Source of the DNA: Bradyrhizobium manausense
GTDB taxonomy: Bacteria; Pseudomonadota; Alphaproteobacteria; Rhizobiales; Xanthobacteraceae
DNA: 64,000 bases
Assembly (NCBI RefSeq): GCF_018129685.1
Contig: NZ_JAFCLG010000017.1
Coordinates: 62,001 to 126,000, forward strand
Direction of reading: 5' to 3'
The position numbers and the translations under genes are program-made. Under the pieces are notes generated by a model that was given only the letters and a program-made list of their open reading frames with translations, made no database searches and was not told where the DNA came from. Position 1 is the first letter of the stretch. Each line of letters starts with the position of its first letter. This document shows, in pieces, positions 33,639 to 42,365 of this stretch.

Positions 33639-34610
33639 ATGAATGTGCACGCCAGCGCTTTGGCCGAAGCCCATCTTCCCGACGAGCAGACCACTGCCTT
33701 CGCGCGCGAGGCCATCGAGGACCTCTCGCAGCAGCCGAAAAAGCTGTCGCCGAAATATTTCTATGACGCGACCGGATCGGAGCTGTTCGAGGCGATCACG
33801 CGCCTGCCGGAATATTATCCGACGCGCACCGAGCTTGCGATCCTGAAGGAGCGCGGCAGCGAGATCGCGAAGATCATCCCGGAGCATGCGGCCCTGGTCG
33901 AGTTCGGCGCCGGCGCGACGACGAAGGTCCGCCTGCTGCTCAATCAGTGCAAGTTCGCCGCCTATGTGCCGGTCGATATCTCCGGCGACTTCCTGCGGGC
34001 CCAGGCCAACGGACTCAAGCGCGACTTCCCCTCGCTCAGCATCTATCCGGTGGCCGCCGACTTCACCACGCCGTTCGAGCTGCCGAAGGCGGTCGCCTCG
34101 ATGCCGAAAGTCGGTTTCTTCCCGGGATCGACCATCGGCAATTTCGAGCCGCATGAAGCCCAGGCCTTCCTCAGGAGCGCGCGCCAGATCCTGGGCAAGG
34201 GCGCGCAGATGATCATCGGCGCCGACCTCGAGAAGGACGAGCGCCTGCTCCACGCCGCCTATAACGATGCGGCCGGCGTCACCGCGCGCTTCAATCTCAA
34301 TGTGCTGGTGCGGATCAACCGCGAGCTCGGCGGCAATTTCGACCTCTCCGCCTTCACCCATGGTGCGATCTACAATCACGAGCGACACCGGATCGAGATG
34401 CATCTGATCAGCCGGAAGAACCAGACCGTGCGCCTGCTCGGCACCAGCTTCTCGTTCCGGCCGGGCGAAACCATTCACACCGAGAACAGCTACAAATACA
34501 GTATCGAGCGTTTTGCCGCGCTGGCGCAGGGCGCCGGGTGGCGCGTGCGCGAGAGCTGGACGGACGCGGCGAAGATGTTCTCGGTGCACGCGCTGGAGGC
34601 GGCGGAGTAA
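33639..34610 (+). CDS. egtD: L-histidine N-alpha-methyltransferase EgtD
   Basis: Trimethylates L-histidine to hercynine with SAM, the first step of ergothioneine synthesis. At 323 residues it has the family length (320-330). SAM-site motif LVEFGAGATTKVRLLL, VPVDISGDFL and FPGSTIGNFEPHEA are present, and the C-terminal segment HTENSYKYSIERF contains the histidine-binding region. The ribosome site AGGAGA lies 7 bases before the ATG. With egtB it forms the two-gene ergothioneine operon; egtC and egtE are not present here. Confidence 0.95.
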   Translation: MNVHASALAEAHLPDEQTTAFAREAIEDLSQQPKKLSPKYFYDATGSELFEAITRLPEYYPTRTELAILKERGSEIAKIIPEHAALVEFGAGATTKVRLLLNQCKFAAYVPVDISGDFLRAQANGLKRDFPSLSIYPVAADFTTPFELPKAVASMPKVGFFPGSTIGNFEPHEAQAFLRSARQILGKGAQMIIGADLEKDERLLHAAYNDAAGVTARFNLNVLVRINRELGGNFDLSAFTHGAIYNHERHRIEMHLISRKNQTVRLLGTSFSFRPGETIHTENSYKYSIERFAALAQGAGWRVRESWTDAAKMFSVHALEAAE

Positions 34611-34623
34611 AAGCTCCGGCGCC

Positions 34624-35817
34624 TCAGTGCTCATCGACCTCTTTTGGTTTCGACCCCAGCGACACCGACTCCCACACTGCGACCGCGATCATGATCGCGC
34701 TCGTCGCGACCGATAGCCAGAGCGGCGACAGATCGGCGGCGAACCACCACAGCGCCAGCAGCAGGATGATGCCGATGCCGTGGGAGAGCTGGAGGAAGCC
34801 GCGGATCGAGTGCTTGAACAGGATGGTGCCGACCAGGAACACCAGCGGCCCGCCGATCGTGCTGACGATGGTGCGGACATCGGAATGGCCGCTCGGGTGC
34901 TTCAGCACGAGTTCGTCCGAGACCGCGGTGAGAATGATTCCGGCGACGATCGGCATGTGCAGATAGGTGTAGGCGAGCCGCGCGACGCGGCCGGATTCGG
35001 CGGCCTTCGAGATCACCTCGGAGCCGGCTTCAGCGCCCTTGTGGAAATAGATCCACCACATCGCGATGCTGCCGACGAGGCACGAGACGAACGCCAGAAT
35101 GTTGTCCGCGGTCCAGTCGAGTTCGGCGAAGGTCGCACCGTTGACGACCACGGCCTCGCCGAGCGCAATGATGATGAAGCCGGCGCAGCGCTCGGCCATG
35201 TGGCCGCCATCGACGGCCCAGGCCTCGACCGACGAGAAGCCCAGCTTCGGCACCCAGAAGCGCACCGCGGGCGAGACGTATTCAATCGTCAGCGCCACGA
35301 TCCAGAACCACAGTCTCGCCTGGCCATGGGCGAGGCCGCCAAGAATCCAGAACACCGCGGAGCCGCAGAGCCAGACCAGGATGCGGATCGCATTGTGCCG
35401 GACTGCAGTGCGATGGCGCGGAGTTGCGAGCAGCCAGAAGGCGGTGCGTCCGACCTGCATGGCCGCATAGGCGATCGCAAACCAGAGGCCGCGGCCATCG
35501 AAGGCGGTTGGAATCGTGGTCGACAGCACGAGACCGCCCAGCATCATCAGGAAGATCAGGATGCGGACCGGCGTCAGGTCGGGGTTGAGCCAGTTGGTGA
35601 CCCAGGCGGTGTAGACCCACACCCACCACACGGCCAGGAACAGCAGCGTGACCTGAACTGCACCCAGCGGCGTGAAATGGTGCAGCAGCGTGTGCGAGAC
35701 TTGCGTGACGGCGAAGACGAAGACGAGGTCGAAGAACAGCTCGGCATTGGTGACGCGGCTGGGCTGGTTCGGCACGATGACGCGAAACATCGCGCCGCGT
35801 GGATTGTCCGCAGCCAT
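34624..35817 (-). CDS. LtrA family membrane protein
   Basis: A 397-residue integral membrane protein of the low-temperature-requirement A family (PF06772 type). Hallmarks are ELFFDLVFVFAVTQVSHTLL near the N-terminus, FLAVWWVWVYTAWVTNWLNP, and HMAERCAGFIIIALGEAVV. About ten TM helices are visible. The family's biochemical function is not established. It is convergent with egtD (13 bases apart) and downstream of bolA on the same strand. Confidence 0.92.
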   Translation of the reverse strand: MAADNPRGAMFRVIVPNQPSRVTNAELFFDLVFVFAVTQVSHTLLHHFTPLGAVQVTLLFLAVWWVWVYTAWVTNWLNPDLTPVRILIFLMMLGGLVLSTTIPTAFDGRGLWFAIAYAAMQVGRTAFWLLATPRHRTAVRHNAIRILVWLCGSAVFWILGGLAHGQARLWFWIVALTIEYVSPAVRFWVPKLGFSSVEAWAVDGGHMAERCAGFIIIALGEAVVVNGATFAELDWTADNILAFVSCLVGSIAMWWIYFHKGAEAGSEVISKAAESGRVARLAYTYLHMPIVAGIILTAVSDELVLKHPSGHSDVRTIVSTIGGPLVFLVGTILFKHSIRGFLQLSHGIGIILLLALWWFAADLSPLWLSVATSAIMIAVAVWESVSLGSKPKEVDEH

Positions 35818-35856
35818 CAGCGTCCCCGTTGCGCGATCAGGTCAGGTACAATTTCG

Positions 35857-36093
35857 TCAAGTACCTGGTACGCCGGTTTGCAGCGCCAGCGCGTGCAGCA
35901 CGCCGCCCATCTGGCCCTGGAGGGACCGGTAGACGATCTGGTGCTGCTGGACGCGGGACTTGCCCCGGAAGGATTCCGAGATCACGGTTGCGGCATAGTG
36001 GTCGCCATCGCCGGCGAGGTCACGGATGGTCACCTCGGCATCGGGGATCGCTGCCTTGATCATCGCCTCGATATCGTGGGCGTCCATGGGCAT
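35857..36093 (-). CDS. BolA family protein
   Basis: A 78-residue class II KH-fold protein. Signature segments are IKAAIPDAEVTIRDLAGDGD, HYAATVISESFRGKSRVQQH and QIVYRSLQGQMGG, with the conserved His residues that bind a shared [2Fe-2S] cluster with a monothiol glutaredoxin. The start at 36093 has AGGAG 11 bases before it; an ATG two codons later is possible. The LtrA gene follows after 39 bases. Partner candidate: the Grx4-type gene at 31724-32050. Confidence 0.92.
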   Translation of the reverse strand: MPMDAHDIEAMIKAAIPDAEVTIRDLAGDGDHYAATVISESFRGKSRVQQHQIVYRSLQGQMGGVLHALALQTGVPGT

Positions 36094-36301
36094 TCGGGTC
36101 TTGCTCCTGTGTCGGCTTACAGCCTCGGCATCGAATCGCTTGCCGGGGTCCGGATCTGTCAGGCCAAACTTGCCGGCAGGGCGAAACTTAGCGTGAACGG
36201 ACTTCTACGTCACGCCTTCAGGCACTATATCCCTGATCCCATCAGGATAAAGGCACGACAAAGTGCCGCGCGCGGCAGATCGAACGAAAAGGCGTGAAAT
36301 C

Positions 36302-36661
36302 ATGAAACTTCCAGGGCCCGACCACCCGATCACAATCACCCCAAACCCCCGGCGCGTCCGCGTGACGGCGGGCGATATCGTGATTGCCGAGAGCACCCGG
36401 GCGCTGACGCTGAAAGAGGCCAGGTATCCGGCGGTGCAATATCTGCCGCGGGAGGATGCCAACATGGCGCTGCTGGAGCGCACCGGGCGTACCACCCACT
36501 GCCCGTACAAGGGCGACGCCAGCTACTTCAGCGTCAAGGCCGACGGCAAGACGCTCGACAACGCGATCTGGACCTATGAGACGCCCTTCCCCGCGATGAC
36601 CGAGATTTCAGGTCACCTCGCGTTCTATCCGGACAAGGTGAAGATCGAGGAAGTGGGCTGA
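36302..36661 (+). CDS. DUF427 domain protein
   Basis: A 119-residue protein of the DUF427 family. Signature residues are RVRVTAGDIVIAESTRAL, PAVQYLPREDANMALLERT, HCPYKGDASYFSV and IWTYETPFPAM. The fold is a small beta-tent of unknown enzymatic role. No ribosome site of note is visible. It is divergent from bolA (208 bases) and convergent with the lipoprotein gene (11 bases). Confidence 0.93.
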   Translation: MKLPGPDHPITITPNPRRVRVTAGDIVIAESTRALTLKEARYPAVQYLPREDANMALLERTGRTTHCPYKGDASYFSVKADGKTLDNAIWTYETPFPAMTEISGHLAFYPDKVKIEEVG

Positions 36662-36672
36662 TCGATCACCGC

Positions 36673-37800
36673 TCAGTTCCTGGCCGCCTGCTCGATATCG
36701 ATCCGGGCCCAATTGCCTGCTTCGGCGATCCATAGTGCGGTGGTGCCGGCTTCCTGTTTCCCGTAACTGGCGGACATGGTTGTCGTTGCGTAAGCGATGA
36801 CACCATCGTTCTCGGCAAGGTGCGCCCAGTGCTCACCTTCCGAGGGTCCATATGGAGAATCGAGAACCTTCGTCCATCCCTTTGGGCCTAGCGCAAAGAC
36901 CCCTGCGCCGACAAAGCTCGCGATCAACTTGTCGGCAGACGTCCGTGCAATGGCCTCGCACTGCCCTGGTGTTTCAAGCACGACGGCACCCTCGTCATCG
37001 AGCCGGACGAGTCCGCCCTTGCCGCCTCTCGCGAAAATTCCATCCGCTGTTCCCAAAACCTGCCTCAGCCGCGCCAGCGGCAAGGTCCTGCCTTCGCTCC
37101 AGCCATTTCCCTTTCGCCAGTAGAATGCATAGTCGCAGGGGTCCGGCCCTCCGATGCAAAACCCCAAGCGCATGATGCGCACTTCCCGACCGCGAAAAAA
37201 AGCCACGCCTACGGACCCGCTATATTGCGGTGCCGCCGGCGACGATTCCATGGACCACTGGTCGGGTGAATTCCAGGCCCAGACATGATCAGCACCAATC
37301 AGGCGCAGCCCGGTTGCATCGGATATTGCGCGGAAGCCTTCGGCCATGTCGCCACGACTGTAATAACCATTCGGCGGGGCCGGAAGAGCGACACGATGCC
37401 AACCGGTGCCGTCAAGCCGTTGGAGGACGCCATCGTGGGCGTGTTGAATCCACAGGCTGGTTTCATCGGCCCACGGCCCTTCAACGACATCGTCTCCCGG
37501 ATACCAAGTATGCAAAGACTTGATACTGGTGCCCTGCAGCTCGATGAGCCCGATGTTGGTCGCGACGTAGAGCTGGCCTGCATCAAATGCGACGCCCGAG
37601 AAGCCAAAATGAGCGTAGTCAGGAAGAGACGCGATGCGCCTGACGATTTCCGTCGGCGGCAGCGTCTTGGCGACCGCGCCGCGCTGATCAGCCGCCTCAC
37701 CGCAGCCCGCCAATACGACGGCAACAAGACTCGCTACGCCGAAGCATAATCGGAAGCGTTCGGACAAGGCCGCCCGAGTCGATGAAAATATCCGCCCCAT
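36673..37800 (-). CDS. putative lipoprotein with repeated beta-strand segments
   Basis: A 375-residue protein. The N-terminal hydrophobic stretch LCFGVASLVAVVLAGCGEAA contains a lipobox (LAGC), so it is probably an acylated periplasmic protein. The rest has repeating patterns such as GQLYVATNIGLIEL, TSLWIQHAHDGVLQRLDG, DGIFARGGKGGLVRL and AGVFALGPKGWTKV, which suggests a beta-propeller. No family is recognised. The start at 37800 (MGRIFSSTRAALSERF) is chosen to give a normal signal sequence; no strong ribosome site is visible and the frame is open upstream. Confidence 0.65.
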   Translation of the reverse strand: MGRIFSSTRAALSERFRLCFGVASLVAVVLAGCGEAADQRGAVAKTLPPTEIVRRIASLPDYAHFGFSGVAFDAGQLYVATNIGLIELQGTSIKSLHTWYPGDDVVEGPWADETSLWIQHAHDGVLQRLDGTGWHRVALPAPPNGYYSRGDMAEGFRAISDATGLRLIGADHVWAWNSPDQWSMESSPAAPQYSGSVGVAFFRGREVRIMRLGFCIGGPDPCDYAFYWRKGNGWSEGRTLPLARLRQVLGTADGIFARGGKGGLVRLDDEGAVVLETPGQCEAIARTSADKLIASFVGAGVFALGPKGWTKVLDSPYGPSEGEHWAHLAENDGVIAYATTTMSASYGKQEAGTTALWIAEAGNWARIDIEQAARN

Positions 37801-37918
37801 CGGGTTTCGTTGGGCCCATTCCGGAAAAACACGCAACCAGAGGTTACCTGGATTTGTGTCTCCTTGCCCAGCAACAAAACGTGGTATCCTCACCAACCGT
37901 GCGGTGGACCTGCCCGGG

Positions 37919-38092
37919 CTACGCCCTGAAGATCGTGAGCCCGAGGACAAGTAACACCAGGAAGATCACGACGAAGACGTAGAACAGGAAGCGGGCAATG
38001 TCGGCGGAGGCGGCGGAGATGCCGGTGAAGCCGAGCACGCCGGCCACGATCGAGATCAGCAGGAATATCAATGCCCATTTCAAGATCGTCAT
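37919..38092 (-). CDS. DUF1328 small membrane protein
   Basis: A 57-residue protein of the DUF1328 family. Nearly all of it is two hydrophobic helices: MTILKWALIFLLISIVAGVL and IARFLFYVFVVIFLVLLVLG, separated by GFTGISAASAD, the family signature. It sits in the inner membrane. Members are common in proteobacteria, often stress-induced, with no known mechanism. The reading frame extends upstream, but only the start at 38092 matches the family. Confidence 0.93.
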   Translation of the reverse strand: MTILKWALIFLLISIVAGVLGFTGISAASADIARFLFYVFVVIFLVLLVLGLTIFRA

Positions 38093-38152
38093 TGCCAGCT
38101 CCGCAACTTCGGCCACTGCAGGCGATGGCCCCTCAGCCGTGTCGGAAACGCT

Positions 38153-38177
38153 AACCGCTTCGTAGGGAACAGGTTCC
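38153..38177 (-). promoter_or_regulatory. possible EcfG (general stress) promoter of the DUF1328 gene
   Basis: On the minus strand GGAAC (38177-38173) is followed after 16 bases by GGTT (38156-38153), close to the rhizobial EcfG pattern GGAAC-N16/17-(C)GTT. It lies about 60 bases before the DUF1328 start codon. Support is by motif only. Confidence 0.45.
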
Positions 38178-38278
38178 CAAAGGCACGGCAGAGAGTTGTT
38201 GCGGCGCAAACTGCGCTTGCTGAATCGGGTTCCCGGCGGCACAGTCCGGCCGGGACGGGAGCACTATCGGGGGCGACC

Positions 38279-39469
38279 ATGAGCACAATGTCACATACCG
38301 CAACCGCCGGCGCCGAAGCGCATGCCGCGCCGAAGGCCAAGACGCGCAATATGTCGCTCGACCGCGCCCGCACCTTCCTGACGCTGGTGGTGCTGCTGCA
38401 CCACGCCGTGATCCCCTATACCTATTTCGGCCACACCGACCCGACGTCCTTCTTCGGCTTCGACATGATCGTGCTGGCGACCGACAGCTTCTTCATGGCG
38501 ATGTTCTTCTTCCTGTCGGGACTGTTCGCGTGGTCGGGAATCGCGCGCAAGGGGCCGGCGAGCTATCTGGCGGACCGCATCCGCCGGCTCGGCATACCGT
38601 TCGTGATCTGTGCATTCACGGTCATTCCGATCGCCTACTACGCCATCTCGCTGCGGAATGATCCCGAGATCGGCTTTTCGCAATTCTGGTGGACCACGAT
38701 CACGAAAGGTCCGTGGCCATCAGGACCGATCTGGTTCCTCTGGGTCCTGTTCGCGTTCGACCTGATCGCATGCCTTCTGTACAGCCTGCGGCCCAACCTG
38801 CTCGATCCCATCAACCGTCTCTCGGTGCGCGGGCGGCGCCGACCCGCCGAGTTCTTCGCGGTCATGCTGGCCGTCAGCGCCGCGTTCTATGTCCCCGGGC
38901 TGATGTATTTCGGACCCAGCAGCTGGTTCGAGTTCGGGCCGTTTTCGGTCCAGCATGGGCGCGTGATGCTCTATGCGACCTACTTCTTTTTCGGCGCCGG
39001 CATCGGCGTTGCGAATATGGATCGCGGACTGCTCTCGGCTGAAGGCAGAATGGCGAAGGTGAGCTGGGAGTGGTTGGTCCTGGCGATCGTGCCGTACTGC
39101 CTGCTCTGGGTGCTGATCTTCATCAAGCGAGAGATCCTGGGCAATCCGTCGCCACTGCCGAACTGGTATGAAGGAACCTACGCCGCCTGCGTCACCGTCT
39201 TCAGCGTGGCCATCATGTTTCTGATCCTGGCCTTCTTCCAGCGGTTCAAACAATCGGGTTCGGCAAGGCTGCTCGATCCGATGCAGGCGGACGCCTTTGG
39301 CATGTTTTTGGTGCACTACCCGATCGCGCTTTGGCTGCAATACTGGCTGTTCGACTATGACCTGCCAGCGATCGTCAAGGCGATGGTCGGATTCGTGCTG
39401 ACGGTCGCGCTCAGTTGGGCGCTGACACGCGCCTTGCGCCAGATTCCCGGGGCAACGAAGGTGCTGTGA
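38279..39469 (+). CDS. acyltransferase family membrane protein (acyltransferase 3)
   Basis: A 396-residue membrane protein with about ten TM helices. The N-terminal RARTFLTLVVLLHHAVIPYT contains the conserved His of acyltransferase 3 enzymes. A later segment, FFFLSGLFAWSGIARKGPAS, with Arg residues in DRIRRLGIPFVI, and the C-terminal QADAFGMFLVHYPIALWLQY fit the family. Members O-acylate sugars such as glucans, exopolysaccharide or Nod factors. No sugar cluster lies nearby, so the acceptor is unknown. It is convergent with purL (16 bases). Confidence 0.87.
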   Translation: MSTMSHTATAGAEAHAAPKAKTRNMSLDRARTFLTLVVLLHHAVIPYTYFGHTDPTSFFGFDMIVLATDSFFMAMFFFLSGLFAWSGIARKGPASYLADRIRRLGIPFVICAFTVIPIAYYAISLRNDPEIGFSQFWWTTITKGPWPSGPIWFLWVLFAFDLIACLLYSLRPNLLDPINRLSVRGRRRPAEFFAVMLAVSAAFYVPGLMYFGPSSWFEFGPFSVQHGRVMLYATYFFFGAGIGVANMDRGLLSAEGRMAKVSWEWLVLAIVPYCLLWVLIFIKREILGNPSPLPNWYEGTYAACVTVFSVAIMFLILAFFQRFKQSGSARLLDPMQADAFGMFLVHYPIALWLQYWLFDYDLPAIVKAMVGFVLTVALSWALTRALRQIPGATKVL

Positions 39470-39476
39470 GTTGGGG

Positions 39477-39497
39477 AAGGCGGCCTTACGCCGCCTT
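39477..39497. terminator. hairpin at the end of convergent acyltransferase and purL genes
   Basis: A perfect 8-bp stem (AAGGCGGC/GCCGCCTT) with a CTTAC loop overlaps the purL stop codon and lies 8 bases after the acyltransferase stop. No T-run follows on either strand, so it is only a candidate bidirectional terminator. Confidence 0.45.
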
Positions 39498-41696
39498 GCC
39501 GCCCATGTACTCCGGCAGCCAGCGCTCGTGCGACGTGCGCAAGCTGTCGATCGACACGGGCGGCTCGCCCGCGATCGCAATGGCATCACCGCCGGTGGTG
39601 CCGATCCGCACGCAGGGCACCTCGCAGCCGCGCATCTTGGCGAGCACGCGGCCGGCTTCGGTTTCCGGCACGGTGACGAGATAGCGCGCCTGGTCCTCGC
39701 CGAACCAATAGGCGTGTGACACGAGCGACGTCGGCGCAGCCAGAAGCTTCGCGCCGATGCCGCCCGCCATCGCCATCTCGGCGAGCGCGATCAAGAGGCC
39801 GCCATCGGAGAGATCGTGCACGGCGGTTGCCGTACCCGCATGGATCATGCCGCGCACGCAATCGCCATTGCGCTTCTCGGCGGCAAGATCGACCGGCGGC
39901 GGCGCGCCCTCCTCGCGACCGCAGATGTCGCGCAGGTACACCGACTGGCCAAGCCAGCCATGGGTCTCGCCGATCAAGAGGATCGCCTCGCCTTCGGCCT
40001 TGAAGGCAAGCGACGCCGACTTGGTGAAATCGTCGAGCAGGCCGACGCCACCAATCGACGGCGTAGGGAGGATCGCGCGGCCGTTGGTCTCGTTGTAGAG
40101 CGAGACGTTGCCGGACACGACCGGGAAGTCGAGCGTACGACAGGCTTCCGAAATGCCCTTCAGACACCCGACGAACTGGCCCATGATCTCGGGCCGTTCA
40201 GGGTTGCCGAAATTCAGGTTGTCCGTGATCGCAAGCGGCTTGCCGCCGACCGCCGTGATGTTGCGCCAGGCTTCCGCCACCGCCTGCATGCCGCCCTGAT
40301 AGGGATCGGCCTCGCAATAGCGCGGGGTGACGTCGACGGTGAGGGCGAGGCCCTTCGGCCCGTCCTGCACGCGCACGACGGCGGCATCGCCGCCGGGGCG
40401 CTGTAGGGTGTTGCCGAGGATGACGTGGTCGTACTGCTCCCAGACCCAGCGCTTGCTGCACATGTCGGGCGTGCCGATCAGCTTCTCCAACGCAGCCCCC
40501 AGCCCCATCGGCGCCGGCACCTCGCGCGCATGCACGACCGGCAGCGCTGCGGAGGGAACGTGCGGCCGGTCATAGAGCGGCGCCTCGTCGCCGAGCTCCT
40601 TGATCGGCAGGTCGGCCATGACGTCGCCGCCATGCTTGACCACGAAGCGCTTGCTCGGCGTGGTGTACCCGACCACCGCGAAGTCGAGCCCCCACTTCTT
40701 GAAGATCGCCTCGGCTTCCTTTTCCTTCTCGGGCTTGAGCACCATGAGCATGCGCTCCTGGCTTTCAGAGAGCATCATCTCGTAGGCGCTCATGCCGGTC
40801 TCGCGGGTCGGCACCGCGTCGAGATCGAGATCGACGCCGAGATCGCCCTTGGCGCCCATTTCCACCGCCGAGCAGGTCAGCCCCGCCGCGCCCATGTCCT
40901 GGATCGCGATGACGCAACCCTTCTCCATGATCTCGAGACAGGCCTCGAGCAGCAGCTTCTCAGCGAAGGGATCGCCGACCTGCACCGTGGGGCGCTTCTC
41001 CTCGGACTTGTCGTCGAACTCGGCCGACGCCATCGAGGCGCCGTGAATGCCGTCGCGGCCGGTCTTGGAGCCGAGATAGACGATCGGCATGTTCACGCCG
41101 GAGGCCGCCGCATAGAAGATCTTGTCGGCGTCGGCGAGGCCGACCGCCATCGCATTGACGAGGATGTTGCCGTCATAGCGGGTGTGGAAGCGCACCTGGC
41201 CGCCGACCGTCGGCACGCCGAAGGAATTGCCGTAGCCGCCGACACCGGCGACGACGCCGGAGACGAGATGCCGCGTCCTGGCATGCTCGGGCGCGCCGAA
41301 GCTCAGCGCATTGAGGCAGGCGATCGGGCGCGCGCCCATGGTGAAGACGTCGCGCAGGATGCCGCCGACGCCGGTCGTCGCGCCCTGATAGGGCTCGATG
41401 TAGCTCGGATGGTTGTGGCTCTCCATCTTGAAGACCACGGCCTGGCCATCGCCGATATCGATCACGCCGGCATTCTCGCCGGGACCCTGGATCACCCAGG
41501 GCGCCTTGGTCGGCAGGCCGCGCAAATGGATACGCGAGGATTTGTACGAGCAGTGCTCGTTCCACATCGCCGAGAAGATGCCGAGCTCGGTGAAGGTCGG
41601 CTCCCGCCCGATCAGCTTCAGGATGCGCTCGTATTCGTCGGGCTTGAGCCCGTGGGCGGCAACCAGCTCGGGGGTGATCTTGGGTTCGTTCGTCAT
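39486..41696 (-). CDS. purL: phosphoribosylformylglycinamidine synthase subunit PurL
   Basis: ATP-dependent FGAM synthase, fourth step of de novo purine synthesis. At 736 residues it is the small form that needs PurQ for glutaminase and PurS as linker; both are encoded 2 kb upstream. Motifs: MWNEHCSYKSSRIHLRGLPT, ESHNHPSYIEPYQGATTGVG (ATP/FGAR site), PTVGGQVRFH, IQDMGAAGLTCSAVEMG and HDLSDGGLLIALAEMAM. The length and all domains are complete. A thioesterase and a TPR gene lie between it and purQ. Confidence 0.98.
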   Translation of the reverse strand: MTNEPKITPELVAAHGLKPDEYERILKLIGREPTFTELGIFSAMWNEHCSYKSSRIHLRGLPTKAPWVIQGPGENAGVIDIGDGQAVVFKMESHNHPSYIEPYQGATTGVGGILRDVFTMGARPIACLNALSFGAPEHARTRHLVSGVVAGVGGYGNSFGVPTVGGQVRFHTRYDGNILVNAMAVGLADADKIFYAAASGVNMPIVYLGSKTGRDGIHGASMASAEFDDKSEEKRPTVQVGDPFAEKLLLEACLEIMEKGCVIAIQDMGAAGLTCSAVEMGAKGDLGVDLDLDAVPTRETGMSAYEMMLSESQERMLMVLKPEKEKEAEAIFKKWGLDFAVVGYTTPSKRFVVKHGGDVMADLPIKELGDEAPLYDRPHVPSAALPVVHAREVPAPMGLGAALEKLIGTPDMCSKRWVWEQYDHVILGNTLQRPGGDAAVVRVQDGPKGLALTVDVTPRYCEADPYQGGMQAVAEAWRNITAVGGKPLAITDNLNFGNPERPEIMGQFVGCLKGISEACRTLDFPVVSGNVSLYNETNGRAILPTPSIGGVGLLDDFTKSASLAFKAEGEAILLIGETHGWLGQSVYLRDICGREEGAPPPVDLAAEKRNGDCVRGMIHAGTATAVHDLSDGGLLIALAEMAMAGGIGAKLLAAPTSLVSHAYWFGEDQARYLVTVPETEAGRVLAKMRGCEVPCVRIGTTGGDAIAIAGEPPVSIDSLRTSHERWLPEYMGGKAA

Positions 41697-41889
41697 GGCT
41701 TCAGGGGCTTTCGGCGTGCGTTTGGCCGTTCTTAGGAAGATCGGACGGCTTCGAAAAGCCCTTTATGGCTCATTTTCCCGCTGTCCCGCGTTTTGCACGG
41801 TGGGCCGGCGGGAACGGGAATTGCAAGGCGCTGACGGATCGGATTTAAGGGCTCAAGACCCGTAATTGAAGGCCCATGTTTTAAGGTCC

Positions 41890-42357
41890 ATGTCCTTGCA
41901 CGAATTGACCAAAGTCCCCGCAACCCGCCGCCCCGACCTGCATGTCGCCACCGAGGGCGAATTCACGGGCTGGCGGACCTGGATTCGCGACAGCTTCGAG
42001 AGCCATATCGGCCCCTTCTGGCACAAGGTCGAAGACGATGGCAGCGTCCGTTGCGCCTTCCGTGTCGAGAAAAAGCACCTGAACGGCGCCAAAAACGTCC
42101 ACGGCGGCTGCTTCATGGCCTTCGCCGATTATTGCCTGTTTGCGATCGCCACAAACGAGCTGGACGGGCCGGCGGTGACCACCAATTTCGCCTGCGATTT
42201 CCTCGACGCGGCCCGCGAGGGCGAGCTGATCGAATGCACCGGCGAAGTCTCCCGCGCCGGCGGCTCGCTGATCTTCCTGCGCGGCAAGCTGACCTCGGCC
42301 GGCCGGCCGCTGTTCACCTTCTCCGGCACGATCAAGCGGGTGAAGCGGAAGCCGTAG
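41890..42357 (+). CDS. 4HBT hotdog-fold thioesterase
   Basis: A 155-residue acyl-CoA thioesterase of the PaaI/4HBT type. The family core LNGAKNVHGGCFMAFADYCL contains the hotdog helix with HGG, and the strands TTNFACDFLDAAREGELIEC and SLIFLRGKLTSAGRPLFTF follow. The ATG at 41890 has AAGG just upstream; an in-frame ATG eight codons earlier is less likely. The gene sits between purL and the TPR gene on the opposite strand, an ordinary insertion with no known link to purine synthesis. Confidence 0.9.
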   Translation: MSLHELTKVPATRRPDLHVATEGEFTGWRTWIRDSFESHIGPFWHKVEDDGSVRCAFRVEKKHLNGAKNVHGGCFMAFADYCLFAIATNELDGPAVTTNFACDFLDAAREGELIECTGEVSRAGGSLIFLRGKLTSAGRPLFTFSGTIKRVKRKP

Positions 42358-42365
42358 CGCCCCGC

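Noticed and set aside
34780..36297. 505-residue plus-strand frame opposite LtrA and BolA
   Set aside because: It covers two well-identified minus-strand genes and their gap and has only polar low-complexity sequence.
40425..41735. 436-residue plus-strand frame opposite purL
   Set aside because: Shadow of purL with His/Arg/Ala-rich composition.
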